Below are positions 7,974 to 15,350 of a DNA stretch of 64,000 nucleotides, one piece after another. This DNA comes from an uncultured Acetobacteraceae bacterium (GTDB taxonomy: Bacteria > Pseudomonadota > Alphaproteobacteria > Acetobacterales > Acetobacteraceae): the NCBI GenBank assembly GCA_903918315.1, contig CAIXEA010000091.1, forward strand, positions 1-64,000, written 5' to 3'. Each line of letters begins with the position of its first letter. The stretch's first letter is position 1. The translations under genes and the position numbers were made by a program. The notes below the pieces were generated by a model. The model saw only the letters and a program-made list of their open reading frames with translations. It searched no databases and was not told the DNA's origin.

Positions 7974-8962
7974 TCGGGCGGCGCGGGCTCGTCGCAGGCG
8001 CAGCCCTGCTGGCTGCGCACTGGTCCGCTGGTCGGCCCGCCGGCGCGGTGCGCGTCACACCCGGTATCCGGCATATGTCGATGCTGATCGGCGCGGCGCT
8101 GGGCACCGGCCTGGACGCCTCGGCCCGGGCCTTCGCGCCGCTCTTCGCCCATAGTCTGCTCGGCACCGAGGTCACGCCCCGCAACATCCCGGGCGATCAG
8201 GGGATGAGTGCCATCCATGCCTTGATCGCCGCGCCGCCCAATGGGTTGACGCTGGGATGGATGACCAGCCCCACCTTGTCCGCGCGCATGGTGGATCACA
8301 GCGGCGACGAGCCCCTGTTGCCGCGGTTGCGCCTGCTGGGCGCGGTCGAGCGGGAGCCGGTTGCATTCGTCTGCCCGGCCGCGGCGCCTTTGGAATCGGT
8401 CCAGGACCTGATTCAGCGTTCAAGCACCGATCAGGATGCGGTTCCGCTGGGCACGCCCCCGCCCGGAAGCCCGCCGCATCTGGCAGCGTTACGGTTGCAG
8501 GTCGTGGCGCAGACGCGGCTGAGCATTATTGCCTTTCCCTCCGCCGCCGCCGCCCGGCAGGCGGTGATCGCCGGCAATGTCGCCGCGGCGGCCCTGGCTC
8601 TGTCGGATGTTTTCGCCGCCCTTCGGGACGAAAAGCTGGTGGGTATCGGCATCGCCGCCCGCAAGCGGTCCGAGGCTTTGCCCGATGTCCCGGTGCTGCA
8701 GGAAGCGGGGGTGCCGCTGTCGGTCACCATTCGGCGCGGCCTGGTCGCGCCGGCGGGCCTGAGTGATGAGATGGCCGCGCATCTGACCGAGGCGATGCGT
8801 ACCATCGTCGCCGACCCCGAGTTCCGCGCGCTCGGCGATGCCAGCGGCTTCCTTCCGGCCTGGATGGATGGCCCGGCCTGGACGGCGCAGGTGGATAAGG
8901 AACGCGGCGATCTCGCGAAGCTATGGGCGACGGATCCCTGGCTGCCGTCGAATGGCGGATAG
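7970..8962 (+). CDS. Bug/TctC-family periplasmic binding protein
   Basis: 330 residues of the tripartite tricarboxylate transporter (TTT) binding-protein family. The N-terminus IGRRGLVAGAALLAAHWSAG looks like a twin-arginine-type signal. The mature part has ligand-loop features of Bug proteins (NIPGDQGMSAIHALIAAPPNGLTLG; LPDVPVLQEAGVPL; RRGLVAPAGL; ADPEFRALGDASGFLP). The start is taken as TTG 7970, which overlaps the secF stop, because this keeps the signal peptide; it has no strong ribosome site, so translation may be coupled to secF. No TctA or TctB membrane subunit is visible in the window, so it is an orphan receptor or uses a carrier encoded elsewhere. The ligand is unknown. Confidence 0.8.
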   Translation: MIGRRGLVAGAALLAAHWSAGRPAGAVRVTPGIRHMSMLIGAALGTGLDASARAFAPLFAHSLLGTEVTPRNIPGDQGMSAIHALIAAPPNGLTLGWMTSPTLSARMVDHSGDEPLLPRLRLLGAVEREPVAFVCPAAAPLESVQDLIQRSSTDQDAVPLGTPPPGSPPHLAALRLQVVAQTRLSIIAFPSAAAARQAVIAGNVAAAALALSDVFAALRDEKLVGIGIAARKRSEALPDVPVLQEAGVPLSVTIRRGLVAPAGLSDEMAAHLTEAMRTIVADPEFRALGDASGFLPAWMDGPAWTAQVDKERGDLAKLWATDPWLPSNGG

Positions 8963-8973
8963 GCCTTGCGGGT

Positions 8974-10113
8974 CTAAACCGGCACGTAAACCTTCCCATC
9001 GAACAGCCGCCGCGCGGTGCGGTAGAACGCACCGCTATGGGCGGTCCAATGCCCGCCCGTATCGCGCGACACATCCGCATCCACCGTCAGAATGCCCGAA
9101 GGCATGCCAATTCGGATCGAAGCGGCGGCCTGCCCGCCCAGCATCTGATGGGTCACCGTGCCCTCGATCCGGGCCGCGACCGCGGTGCAGAGCGAGGCCG
9201 TCAGGGGCAGGGCCCGGTGCGGCTGCCCATTCGACAGGAAGCGGGCGGTGAGGTCGATCTGAGACGCCAGAGTCCCCTCTCCGGACAGGGTGGGGGAGTC
9301 CATCGGTGGCGCCACGAAGCCGATGATGGGGACGCCATGGATGGTCCGGGCTTGCGCATCGTCGCGCGCGATGCCCATGGCGACCGACGCGGCCCGTCGG
9401 ATGGCTTGCAGTCTGTCCAGCAAGTCCGGGTTCGCGTCCAGCGCCTCCGGCAACTCCCGCCCGGTCAGACCCAGGTCGCGGGCGCGGACTAAGACGCAGG
9501 CATTGGCGGCATCGACCATCGAAACCTCGATCGCGCCGAGGCCGGGCACATCCAGCACGTCGGTTACATGGCCCGTCGGTAGTAGCGTGCCGGTGGTTGC
9601 GCCGCCCGGTGTCAGGAAATCGAGTTTGACCGGTGCGCCGAACCCGGCAACGCCCGGGATCGCCATCGTGCCGTCGGTTGCCGCGCGTCCATCGACCAGA
9701 GGAAAGGTGGAACGGATGATCTTCTTCGTGTTGGTGTTGAAGATCCGCACCACCGCCATTTCACCGTTCGGGCGGACCAGGCCCTCATCAACCGCGAAAG
9801 GCCCGACGGCGGAGCTCATGTTGCCGCAATTCCCGCGGTAATCGACCGCGGCCTCTTTGATCTGCACCTGGGCAAAGGTGTAGTCGATGTCCGCGTCGTC
9901 GCGTGAGGAAGGCGCCAGCACGCACACCTTCGACAGCGACGATATCCCGCCCCCCATGCCGTTGAGCTGGCGGCCATTCGGATCGGGGCTGCCCATGGCA
10001 TTGAGGAAGATCGGATCCCAGGCCGCGCGGTCGGGCAGATCCTTGGCATGGAACATGATCGCGCGGCTGGTGCCGCCACGCATGAACACGGCGGGTAGGG
10101 CAAGCAGCGGCAT
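8974..10113 (-). CDS. PrpF-family isomerase (4-oxalomesaconate tautomerase-like)
   Basis: 379 residues of the PrpF family with the diaminopimelate-epimerase-like double fold. Visible family marks are VFMRGGTSRAI (9-19), LNGMGGGISSLSK (50-62) and DYRGNCGNMSSAVG (91-104), where the Cys of NCGN corresponds to a catalytic cysteine position. Members isomerise double bonds in aconitate-like tricarboxylates (2-methylaconitate isomerase PrpF, 4-oxalomesaconate tautomerase GalD). Neither prpC/prpD nor gal genes are beside it, so the substrate is uncertain. It converges with the TctC-type gene (12-base gap), and both families relate to tricarboxylates, which may or may not be meaningful. An AGGA element precedes the ATG. 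Confidence 0.85.
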   Translation of the reverse strand: MPLLALPAVFMRGGTSRAIMFHAKDLPDRAAWDPIFLNAMGSPDPNGRQLNGMGGGISSLSKVCVLAPSSRDDADIDYTFAQVQIKEAAVDYRGNCGNMSSAVGPFAVDEGLVRPNGEMAVVRIFNTNTKKIIRSTFPLVDGRAATDGTMAIPGVAGFGAPVKLDFLTPGGATTGTLLPTGHVTDVLDVPGLGAIEVSMVDAANACVLVRARDLGLTGRELPEALDANPDLLDRLQAIRRAASVAMGIARDDAQARTIHGVPIIGFVAPPMDSPTLSGEGTLASQIDLTARFLSNGQPHRALPLTASLCTAVAARIEGTVTHQMLGGQAAASIRIGMPSGILTVDADVSRDTGGHWTAHSGAFYRTARRLFDGKVYVPV

Positions 10114-10233
10114 GGGTGCATCCTGTGGTTTCGCTGGCGTTGAGCCTGGGATCAGCCGGTTTTCCGGTCAAGCGCCGATGGTTGAAAACCCACCGTTGAC
10201 CCCGGCGCGGCCCGGGAGCAAGGATGCGCCGCC

Positions 10234-10845
10234 ATGATCCTGCTCATCGATAACTACGACAGCTTCACCTTCAACCTCTACCACTTCCTGGGCGATGTCG
10301 GCGCCCAGTGCGAGGTGTGGCGGAACGATAAGATCACGGTGGAGGCCGCCATGGCGCTTCAGCCGGAAGCCATTGTGCTTTCGCCAGGGCCCTGCACGCC
10401 CAACGAGGCAGGCATTTGCCTCGACCTGATCGCCGCTGCCGCGGGCAAAATCCCGCTTTTGGGCGTGTGTCTGGGCCATCAGTCGATCGGTCAGGCCTTT
10501 GGTGGCCATGTGATCCGTGCGCCGGAGCCGATGCACGGTAAGGTCAGTGCGATCACCCATAGCGGCACGGATATTCTGGCCGGCTTGCCGTCACCCTTCG
10601 CCGCCACGCGCTACCACAGCCTGATTGTCGAGCGCGAAACCATGCCCGACGTGCTGGTGCCGACGGCCTGGACGGATGACGGACTGGTGATGGCAATGCA
10701 CCACCGGACCCTGCCGCTCTATGGCGTGCAATTCCATCCCGAGAGCATCGCCAGTGAGCATGGTCATGAAATTCTGGCCAATTTCCTGGCCATCGCGCGT
10801 GGCACCAACACGCCCTCCACCAAAACGCCCGCCAGGGCGGCCTGA
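10234..10845 (+). CDS. trpG: anthranilate synthase glutamine amidotransferase subunit
   Basis: 203-residue class I glutamine amidotransferase that supplies ammonia to anthranilate synthase component I in tryptophan synthesis. The catalytic triad is visible: Cys79 in GVCLGHQS, and His168 and Glu170 in FHPES. LSPGPCTPNEAG at 50-60 is the oxyanion/glutamine site of the TrpG/PabA family. The sequence alone cannot exclude dual use with PabB for 4-aminobenzoate, but trpD starts six bases after the stop and trpC follows, so trpG is the natural name. No trpE is adjacent. Confidence 0.93.
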   Translation: MILLIDNYDSFTFNLYHFLGDVGAQCEVWRNDKITVEAAMALQPEAIVLSPGPCTPNEAGICLDLIAAAAGKIPLLGVCLGHQSIGQAFGGHVIRAPEPMHGKVSAITHSGTDILAGLPSPFAATRYHSLIVERETMPDVLVPTAWTDDGLVMAMHHRTLPLYGVQFHPESIASEHGHEILANFLAIARGTNTPSTKTPARAA

Positions 10846-10851
10846 GATCCG

Positions 10852-11865
10852 ATGTCCAATACACTGAAACCCATCCTGGCCCGCCTCGCGGCCGGGGAGC
10901 ATCTGGCCGACACCGATGCTGAATCCGCCTTCGACATCATCATGTCCGGCGACGCCACCCCCGCCCAGATCGGCGCCCTGCTGATGGCAATGAGGGTGCG
11001 CGGCGAAACCGTTGCTGAGATCACCGGCGCGGTGCGCGCCATGCGCGCGCGTATGACCGCCATCGAGGCGCCCGAGGGCGCGATCGATGTCTGCGGCACG
11101 GGCGGCGATGGGGCCGGGACATTGAATGTGTCCTCCGCCGCGACCTTCGTCGTCGCGGCTTGCGGGGTGCCGGTCGCCAAGCATGGGAACCGCGCTTTGT
11201 CCTCGCGGACCGGGGGGGCGGATGTTCTCACCGCGCTCGGGGTCAATGTGGATGCACCGATGGATCGGCTAAGCGCGATCCTGCGCGCCGCGGGATGCGT
11301 GTTCCTGTTCGCGCCGCGCCACCATCCGTCCATGCGCCATGCCGCCGGCCCACGGGTGGAACTCGGAACGCGCACGATCTTCAATTTGCTGGGGCCGCTG
11401 GCCAATCCGGCCCGGGTGCGCCGGCAACTGACCGGCGTGTTCGCCCCGCAATGGACTCGTCCGATGGCCGAAACCCTGCAGGCGCTGGGTCATGAGGCGG
11501 CCTGGATCGTACATGGCATGGGCCTCGATGAGCTGACGGTTGCCGGGGACAATCACGTCTCGGCGCTGGGCAACGGCATCATCCACGACTTCGTGATCAC
11601 GCCCGAAGATGCCGGCCTGACGCGCGCGCCGATCGAGGCTATTAAGGGTGGTGATGCGGATCATAACGCCGCCGCGCTGGTGGCGATGCTGCAAGGCGCA
11701 CCCGGCGCTTACCGCGATACGGTGCTGTTCAACACCGCCGCCGCGCTCATCGTCGCTGGCCGGGCTCATAATCTGCGCGACGGCGTGGCGCAGGCCGCTG
11801 GGGCTATCGCCTCGGGCGCGGCCATGAACGCGCTTGAGACACTGCGGCGCGCGACCGCGCCCTGA
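10852..11865 (+). CDS. trpD: anthranilate phosphoribosyltransferase
   Basis: 337 residues. It transfers phosphoribose from PRPP to anthranilate, step two of the tryptophan branch. [15 protein letters not shown] at 81-95 is the glycine-rich PRPP site, [21 protein letters not shown] at 110-130 lines the anthranilate tunnel, and [16 protein letters not shown] and HGMGLDELT are conserved family segments. It sits in the tight run trpG-trpD-trpC, with a zero-base junction to the next reading frame. Confidence 0.96.
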   Translation: MSNTLKPILARLAAGEHLADTDAESAFDIIMSGDATPAQIGALLMAMRVRGETVAEITGAVRAMRARMTAIEAPEGAIDVCGTGGDGAGTLNVSSAATFVVAACGVPVAKHGNRALSSRTGGADVLTALGVNVDAPMDRLSAILRAAGCVFLFAPRHHPSMRHAAGPRVELGTRTIFNLLGPLANPARVRRQLTGVFAPQWTRPMAETLQALGHEAAWIVHGMGLDELTVAGDNHVSALGNGIIHDFVITPEDAGLTRAPIEAIKGGDADHNAAALVAMLQGAPGAYRDTVLFNTAAALIVAGRAHNLRDGVAQAAGAIASGAAMNALETLRRATAP

Positions 11866-11883
11866 ATGACAGGAGAGGGTCGA

Positions 11884-12684
11884 ATGACCGAAGAATCCGA
11901 CGTTCTCGCGCGGATCTGCGCTGACACGCGGGAGGAGGTCGCCCGCCGCAAGGCGATGCGCGATCTCCCGTCCCTGCGGGGGGAGATCGCCGCCGCCAAT
12001 GACAAACCACGCGGCTTTGGCCGGGCGTTGAAGGCCGCCGCCGCGGCGGGCCGGTTTGGGCTCATCGCGGAAATCAAGAAGGCCTCACCGTCCGGCGGGC
12101 TCATCCGGCCGGATTTCGACCCGCCCTCGCTGGCCCGCGCTTACAAGGCCGGCGGCGCCACTTGCCTGTCGGTTCTGACCGACGGGGCCTGGTTCCAGGG
12201 CACCACGGCGCATTTGATGACCGCCCGCGCGGCGGTCGATCTGCCGGTGTTGCGCAAAGATTTCATGCTCGATCCCTGGCAGATCTTCGAAAGCCGGGCG
12301 ATGGGCGCGGATTGCATTCTGCTGATCATGGCGGCGCTGTCGGATGCGCAGGCGCGGGAGTTGGAAGCCGTGGCACGCGGTCTCGATCTGGATGTATTGG
12401 TCGAAGTCCATGACGAAGCCGAACTGCACCGGGCCCTTGGCCTGGAAACCCGTCTGATCGGCATCAACAACCGTAACCTGAAGACGCTGAAGACCGATCT
12501 CGCGACCACCGAGCGGCTGTCGGAACTGGTGCCGCCGGATCGCTTCCTGGTCGCGGAAAGCGGCATCCGCGACACCGCTGACCTGCGCCGCCTGGCCGCC
12601 GTCGGCGCCGGGGCCTATCTGGTGGGGGAGAGTCTGATGCGCCAGGACGACGTGACGGCGGCGACGAAAGCGCTGCTGGGATGA
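11884..12684 (+). CDS. trpC: indole-3-glycerol phosphate synthase
   Basis: 266-residue TIM barrel converting CdRP to indole-3-glycerol phosphate. [12 protein letters not shown] at 63-74 carries the catalytic Glu and Lys, [12 protein letters not shown] the second lysine region, [14 protein letters not shown] the Asn-Arg phosphate loop, and VAESGI the barrel end. An in-frame ATG exists at 11866 immediately after the trpD stop, but an AGGAGAGGG ribosome site sits between that codon and the ATG at 11884, so 11884 is the better start. The stop overlaps the moaC start (ATGA). Confidence 0.95.
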   Translation: MTEESDVLARICADTREEVARRKAMRDLPSLRGEIAAANDKPRGFGRALKAAAAAGRFGLIAEIKKASPSGGLIRPDFDPPSLARAYKAGGATCLSVLTDGAWFQGTTAHLMTARAAVDLPVLRKDFMLDPWQIFESRAMGADCILLIMAALSDAQARELEAVARGLDLDVLVEVHDEAELHRALGLETRLIGINNRNLKTLKTDLATTERLSELVPPDRFLVAESGIRDTADLRRLAAVGAGAYLVGESLMRQDDVTAATKALLG

Positions 12685-13157
12685 GTGGCTTCACCCATTT
12701 CGATGCCACCGGCAACGCGGTCATGGTCGATGTGTCGGCCAAGCCGGCGACGCATCGCACCGCCACCGCCCGGGCGCGTGTGGTGATGCAGCCGGAAACC
12801 CTGGCGATGATCGTATCTGGCAGCGCCAAAAAGGGCGACGTGCTGGGCGTGGCGCGTCTGGCGGGTATCATGGCGGCGAAGCGGACGGCGGATCTGATTC
12901 CGCTCTGTCACCCGTTGCCCATAACGGCGGTGACGGTCGATCTGAACCCGGATACGGCCGGGAACGCGGTGGAGATCGAGGCCACCGTGCGCACCACCGG
13001 CCAGACGGGCGTGGAGATGGAGGCGCTGACCGCGGCCTCGGTTTGCGCACTGACGGTCTATGACATGTGCAAGGCGGTCGATCGCGGGATGCGGATCGAG
13101 GCATTGCGGGTCGTGCACAAGGACGGCGGGAAGTCGGGCGTGTTTACGCAGGGGTGA
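12681..13157 (+). CDS. moaC: cyclic pyranopterin monophosphate synthase MoaC
   Basis: 158 residues, the normal MoaC length. It rearranges 3',8-cyclo-GTP into cPMP in molybdenum cofactor synthesis. Signature parts are [20 protein letters not shown] (Lys51 and Lys67 match the active-site lysines), PLCHPLPI at 74-81 with the conserved Cys-His, and [23 protein letters not shown], plus [10 protein letters not shown] near the end. It is coupled to trpC by a four-base overlap and is followed by moeA about 100 bases on, a conserved trp-mo-lexA order in alphaproteobacteria (recalled knowledge). Confidence 0.96.
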   Translation: MSGFTHFDATGNAVMVDVSAKPATHRTATARARVVMQPETLAMIVSGSAKKGDVLGVARLAGIMAAKRTADLIPLCHPLPITAVTVDLNPDTAGNAVEIEATVRTTGQTGVEMEALTAASVCALTVYDMCKAVDRGMRIEALRVVHKDGGKSGVFTQG

Positions 13158-13169
13158 CGGCGTTTGCGC

Positions 13170-13199
13170 CCACCCCGACTTGCGCCACCCCGACTTGCG
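13170..13199. repeat. two tandem copies of a 15-bp unit in the moaC-moeA spacer
   Basis: The unit CCACCCCGACTTGCG occurs twice back to back in the 101-base gap between moaC and moeA. It lies outside both coding regions when moeA starts at ATG 13259. No function is evident; it could alter the spacing of the moeA leader. Confidence 0.85.
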
Positions 13200-13258
13200 A
13201 TGCCCCCGATCCCCGGACAGAGTGCGGCGCATCAGCCCAGCGTCAGGACTCCCGGATC

Positions 13259-14464
13259 ATGATCAGCGTCGAAGAAGCCCGCACCCGCATCCTTGCCGGG
13301 TTGCGCCCCACCCCGGCGGAGACGGTGGCGCTCGCCAATGCCTGGAACCGGGTCACCGCTTCCCCTGTCATCGCCCGCCTGACACAGCCGCCCGCGGATG
13401 TTTCGGCCATGGACGGCTACGCGCTCCGCGCCGCGGACGGCACCCTCGGCGCCACGCTCACCCAGATCGGCGCCGCCCCGGCGGGGCACCCGTTCCCAGG
13501 GACCGTCGGGCCCGGCCAGATCGTGCGCCTGTTTACTGGCAGCGTGGTGCCCGCGGGTGCGGATGCCATCCTGTTGCAGGAGGACGCGACCAAGGACGGC
13601 GACTCCATCACGGTGAATGAGGCGGTGGTGCCCGGCCGCCATATTCGCCGGGCTGGGCAGGACTTCAGCAGAGGTGACACCGTGATCCCGCCCGGCCGGA
13701 AGATGACCGCGCGCGACGTGGGCCTGGCTGCCGCGGCCAACCATCCCTGGATGACCGTACATCGCAAGCCGCGCGTCGGGATCCTCGCCACGGGGGATGA
13801 GATCGCGCTGCCCGGAGAACCCATTCCAGCCGGTGGCATCGTCAGTTCCAACTCCCACGCTTTGGCCGCGTTGGTGCGTGCCGCGGGCGGGGAGCCCATC
13901 GTGATGCCGATCGCGGCGGATACGCAGGAAGCGGTCGCGGCGGTGGCGGATTCGGTGAGCGGGCTGGATTTGCTGGTCACGACCGGCGGCGCATCCGTGG
14001 GTGACCACGATCTGGTGATCTCCGGCCTGCGGACGCGCGGCCTGCTGGTGGATTTCTGGCAGATCGCCATGCGGCCCGGTAAACCCCTGCTATTTGGCCA
14101 ATTGGGGCCAGTGCCGGTGCTGGGTCTGCCGGGGAATCCGGTTTCGGCGCTGGTGTGCTCGATCCTGTTTCTGTTGCCGGCTTTGTCGCGCCTGTCCGGC
14201 CTGCCGGCGGCCCCGCCGCCGACGACACAGGCTTTTCTGGGCGTGCCGGTGCGGGAGAATGACAAGCGGGCGGATCATCTGCGTTCGACGATCGACGTCG
14301 ATGCGGATGGGCGGCTGATCGTGACGCCGTTCCCGGTGCAGGACTCCGCGATGCTGCTGCGTCTGGCGCGGGCGGATGCGCTGGTTCTGCGTGCGCCCTT
14401 CGCGCCGCCGCTGCCCGCGGGGGCGGAGGTGACGGTGATTCGCCTCGATTCGCTCGGCCTGTGA
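13259..14464 (+). CDS. moeA: molybdopterin molybdenumtransferase MoeA
   Basis: 401 residues. MoeA inserts molybdate into adenylylated molybdopterin. Domain marks in order: SAMDGYALR at about 49-57, the FTGSVVPAGADAILLQED strand region, GILATGDEIALPGEPI opening the MogA-like domain, the nucleotide/pterin loop TTGGASVGDHD, MRPGKPLLFG, GLPGNPVSALV, and a C-terminal beta-barrel ending near 400. The frame continues upstream to 13067 but those 64 residues overlap moaC and are not MoeA-like, so ATG 13259 is chosen. Confidence 0.95.
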   Translation: MISVEEARTRILAGLRPTPAETVALANAWNRVTASPVIARLTQPPADVSAMDGYALRAADGTLGATLTQIGAAPAGHPFPGTVGPGQIVRLFTGSVVPAGADAILLQEDATKDGDSITVNEAVVPGRHIRRAGQDFSRGDTVIPPGRKMTARDVGLAAAANHPWMTVHRKPRVGILATGDEIALPGEPIPAGGIVSSNSHALAALVRAAGGEPIVMPIAADTQEAVAAVADSVSGLDLLVTTGGASVGDHDLVISGLRTRGLLVDFWQIAMRPGKPLLFGQLGPVPVLGLPGNPVSALVCSILFLLPALSRLSGLPAAPPPTTQAFLGVPVRENDKRADHLRSTIDVDADGRLIVTPFPVQDSAMLLRLARADALVLRAPFAPPLPAGAEVTVIRLDSLGL

Positions 14465-14495
14465 GGCGGTTAACAACGTTTTCCACAGGTGACGC

Positions 14496-14547
14496 TTGAC
14501 GGCCGAAAGGGAACCAATATAGAACATCGGGAGTTGCCGGTTTGTTC
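14496..14547 (+). promoter_or_regulatory. lexA promoter with candidate LexA box
   Basis: TTGACG at 14496-14501 and TATAGA at 14518-14523 with 16 bases between them form a good sigma-70 promoter in the 110-base gap before lexA. Just downstream, GTTG-N7-GTTC at 14533-14547 differs by one base from GTTC-N7-GTTC, the direct-repeat LexA operator known from alphaproteobacteria. A GAAC at 14522-14525, seven bases before that GTTG, adds a third half-site overlapping the -10. The position over the transcription start suits autorepression. Confidence 0.7.
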
Positions 14548-14574
14548 CGAACCGCCCATTGGGAAAACCCCGCC

Positions 14575-15279
14575 ATGCTCACCCGCAAGCAGTATGAATT
14601 GCTGGTCTATGTTGACAAACACCTCAAAGAGACCGGCTTCTCCCCCAGCTTCGAAGAAATGAAGGAAGCGCTGTCGCTGAAGTCAAAGTCGGGCATTCAT
14701 CGACTGATTTCGGCGTTGGAAGAACGGGGTTACCTGGGGCGGCGGCACAATCGGGCACGGGCGCTGGAAGTGTTGCGGTTGCCGGACAACATGGAATCGC
14801 GCGCCGCCGCCCCAGTGCCGACGTCCTTTGCGCCCAATGTGATCCAGGGCGGGTTTTCCAGCCGCTTGCCGGGCGTGCGGGCAGCCAACGAATCCGCCGC
14901 CGTTCAGCTACCGCTCTATGGCCGCATCGCCGCGGGATTGCCGATCGAGGCATTGCGCGATAGTGGAACGATGGTGGATGTGCCGATGGCGCTGCTTGGC
15001 GGTGGCGAACATTATGCGCTGGAAGTCGCGGGCGACTCGATGATCGAGGCGGGCATTCTTGACGGCGATACGATCCTGATCCGAAAGGGTGAAATCGCTG
15101 AGACCGGACAGATCGTCGTTGCCTTGGTGGATGAAAACGAAGTCACCCTGAAACGGTTACGGCGTCGTGGCAATTCCATCGCGCTAGAACCATGCAATGC
15201 GCGTTTGAAAGCCCAGATCTACTCGGCCGATCGGGTGAAGGTGCAAGGCAAACTGGTTGGGTTGCTGCGCCGGTATTGA
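14575..15279 (+). CDS. lexA: SOS repressor LexA
   Basis: 234 residues. An N-terminal winged helix (1-65, [20 protein letters not shown] then [16 protein letters not shown]) is followed by a long linker and the S24 autopeptidase. The scissile Ala120-Gly121 (RIAAGLP), nucleophile Ser155 in AGDSMIEAG and general-base Lys193 (EVTLKRL) are all present, so it should be RecA-cleavable. The linker is longer than in E. coli LexA, as is common in alphaproteobacteria. ATG 14575 gives the classical MLTRKQ start; an in-frame TTG at 14542 lies inside the candidate operator and is unlikely. Confidence 0.96.
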   Translation: MLTRKQYELLVYVDKHLKETGFSPSFEEMKEALSLKSKSGIHRLISALEERGYLGRRHNRARALEVLRLPDNMESRAAAPVPTSFAPNVIQGGFSSRLPGVRAANESAAVQLPLYGRIAAGLPIEALRDSGTMVDVPMALLGGGEHYALEVAGDSMIEAGILDGDTILIRKGEIAETGQIVVALVDENEVTLKRLRRRGNSIALEPCNARLKAQIYSADRVKVQGKLVGLLRRY

Positions 15280-15304
15280 TCGGCATGAGACTCGTCTTGC
15301 GTGC

Positions 15305-15341
15305 GGGGCGTTCGCCGGGATCCGTGAGGTCCCGGCGCCCC
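15305..15341. terminator. hairpin between convergent lexA and comEC
   Basis: In the 71-base gap between the lexA and comEC stops, GCCGGGA (15314-15320) pairs with TCCCGGC (15330-15336) across a nine-base loop, and GGGGC (15305-15309) can extend the stem against GCCCC (15337-15341) after a four-base bulge. There is no T-run on either side, so it may be a weak bidirectional terminator or processing site. Confidence 0.45.
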
Positions 15342-15350
15342 CTCGTCTGA

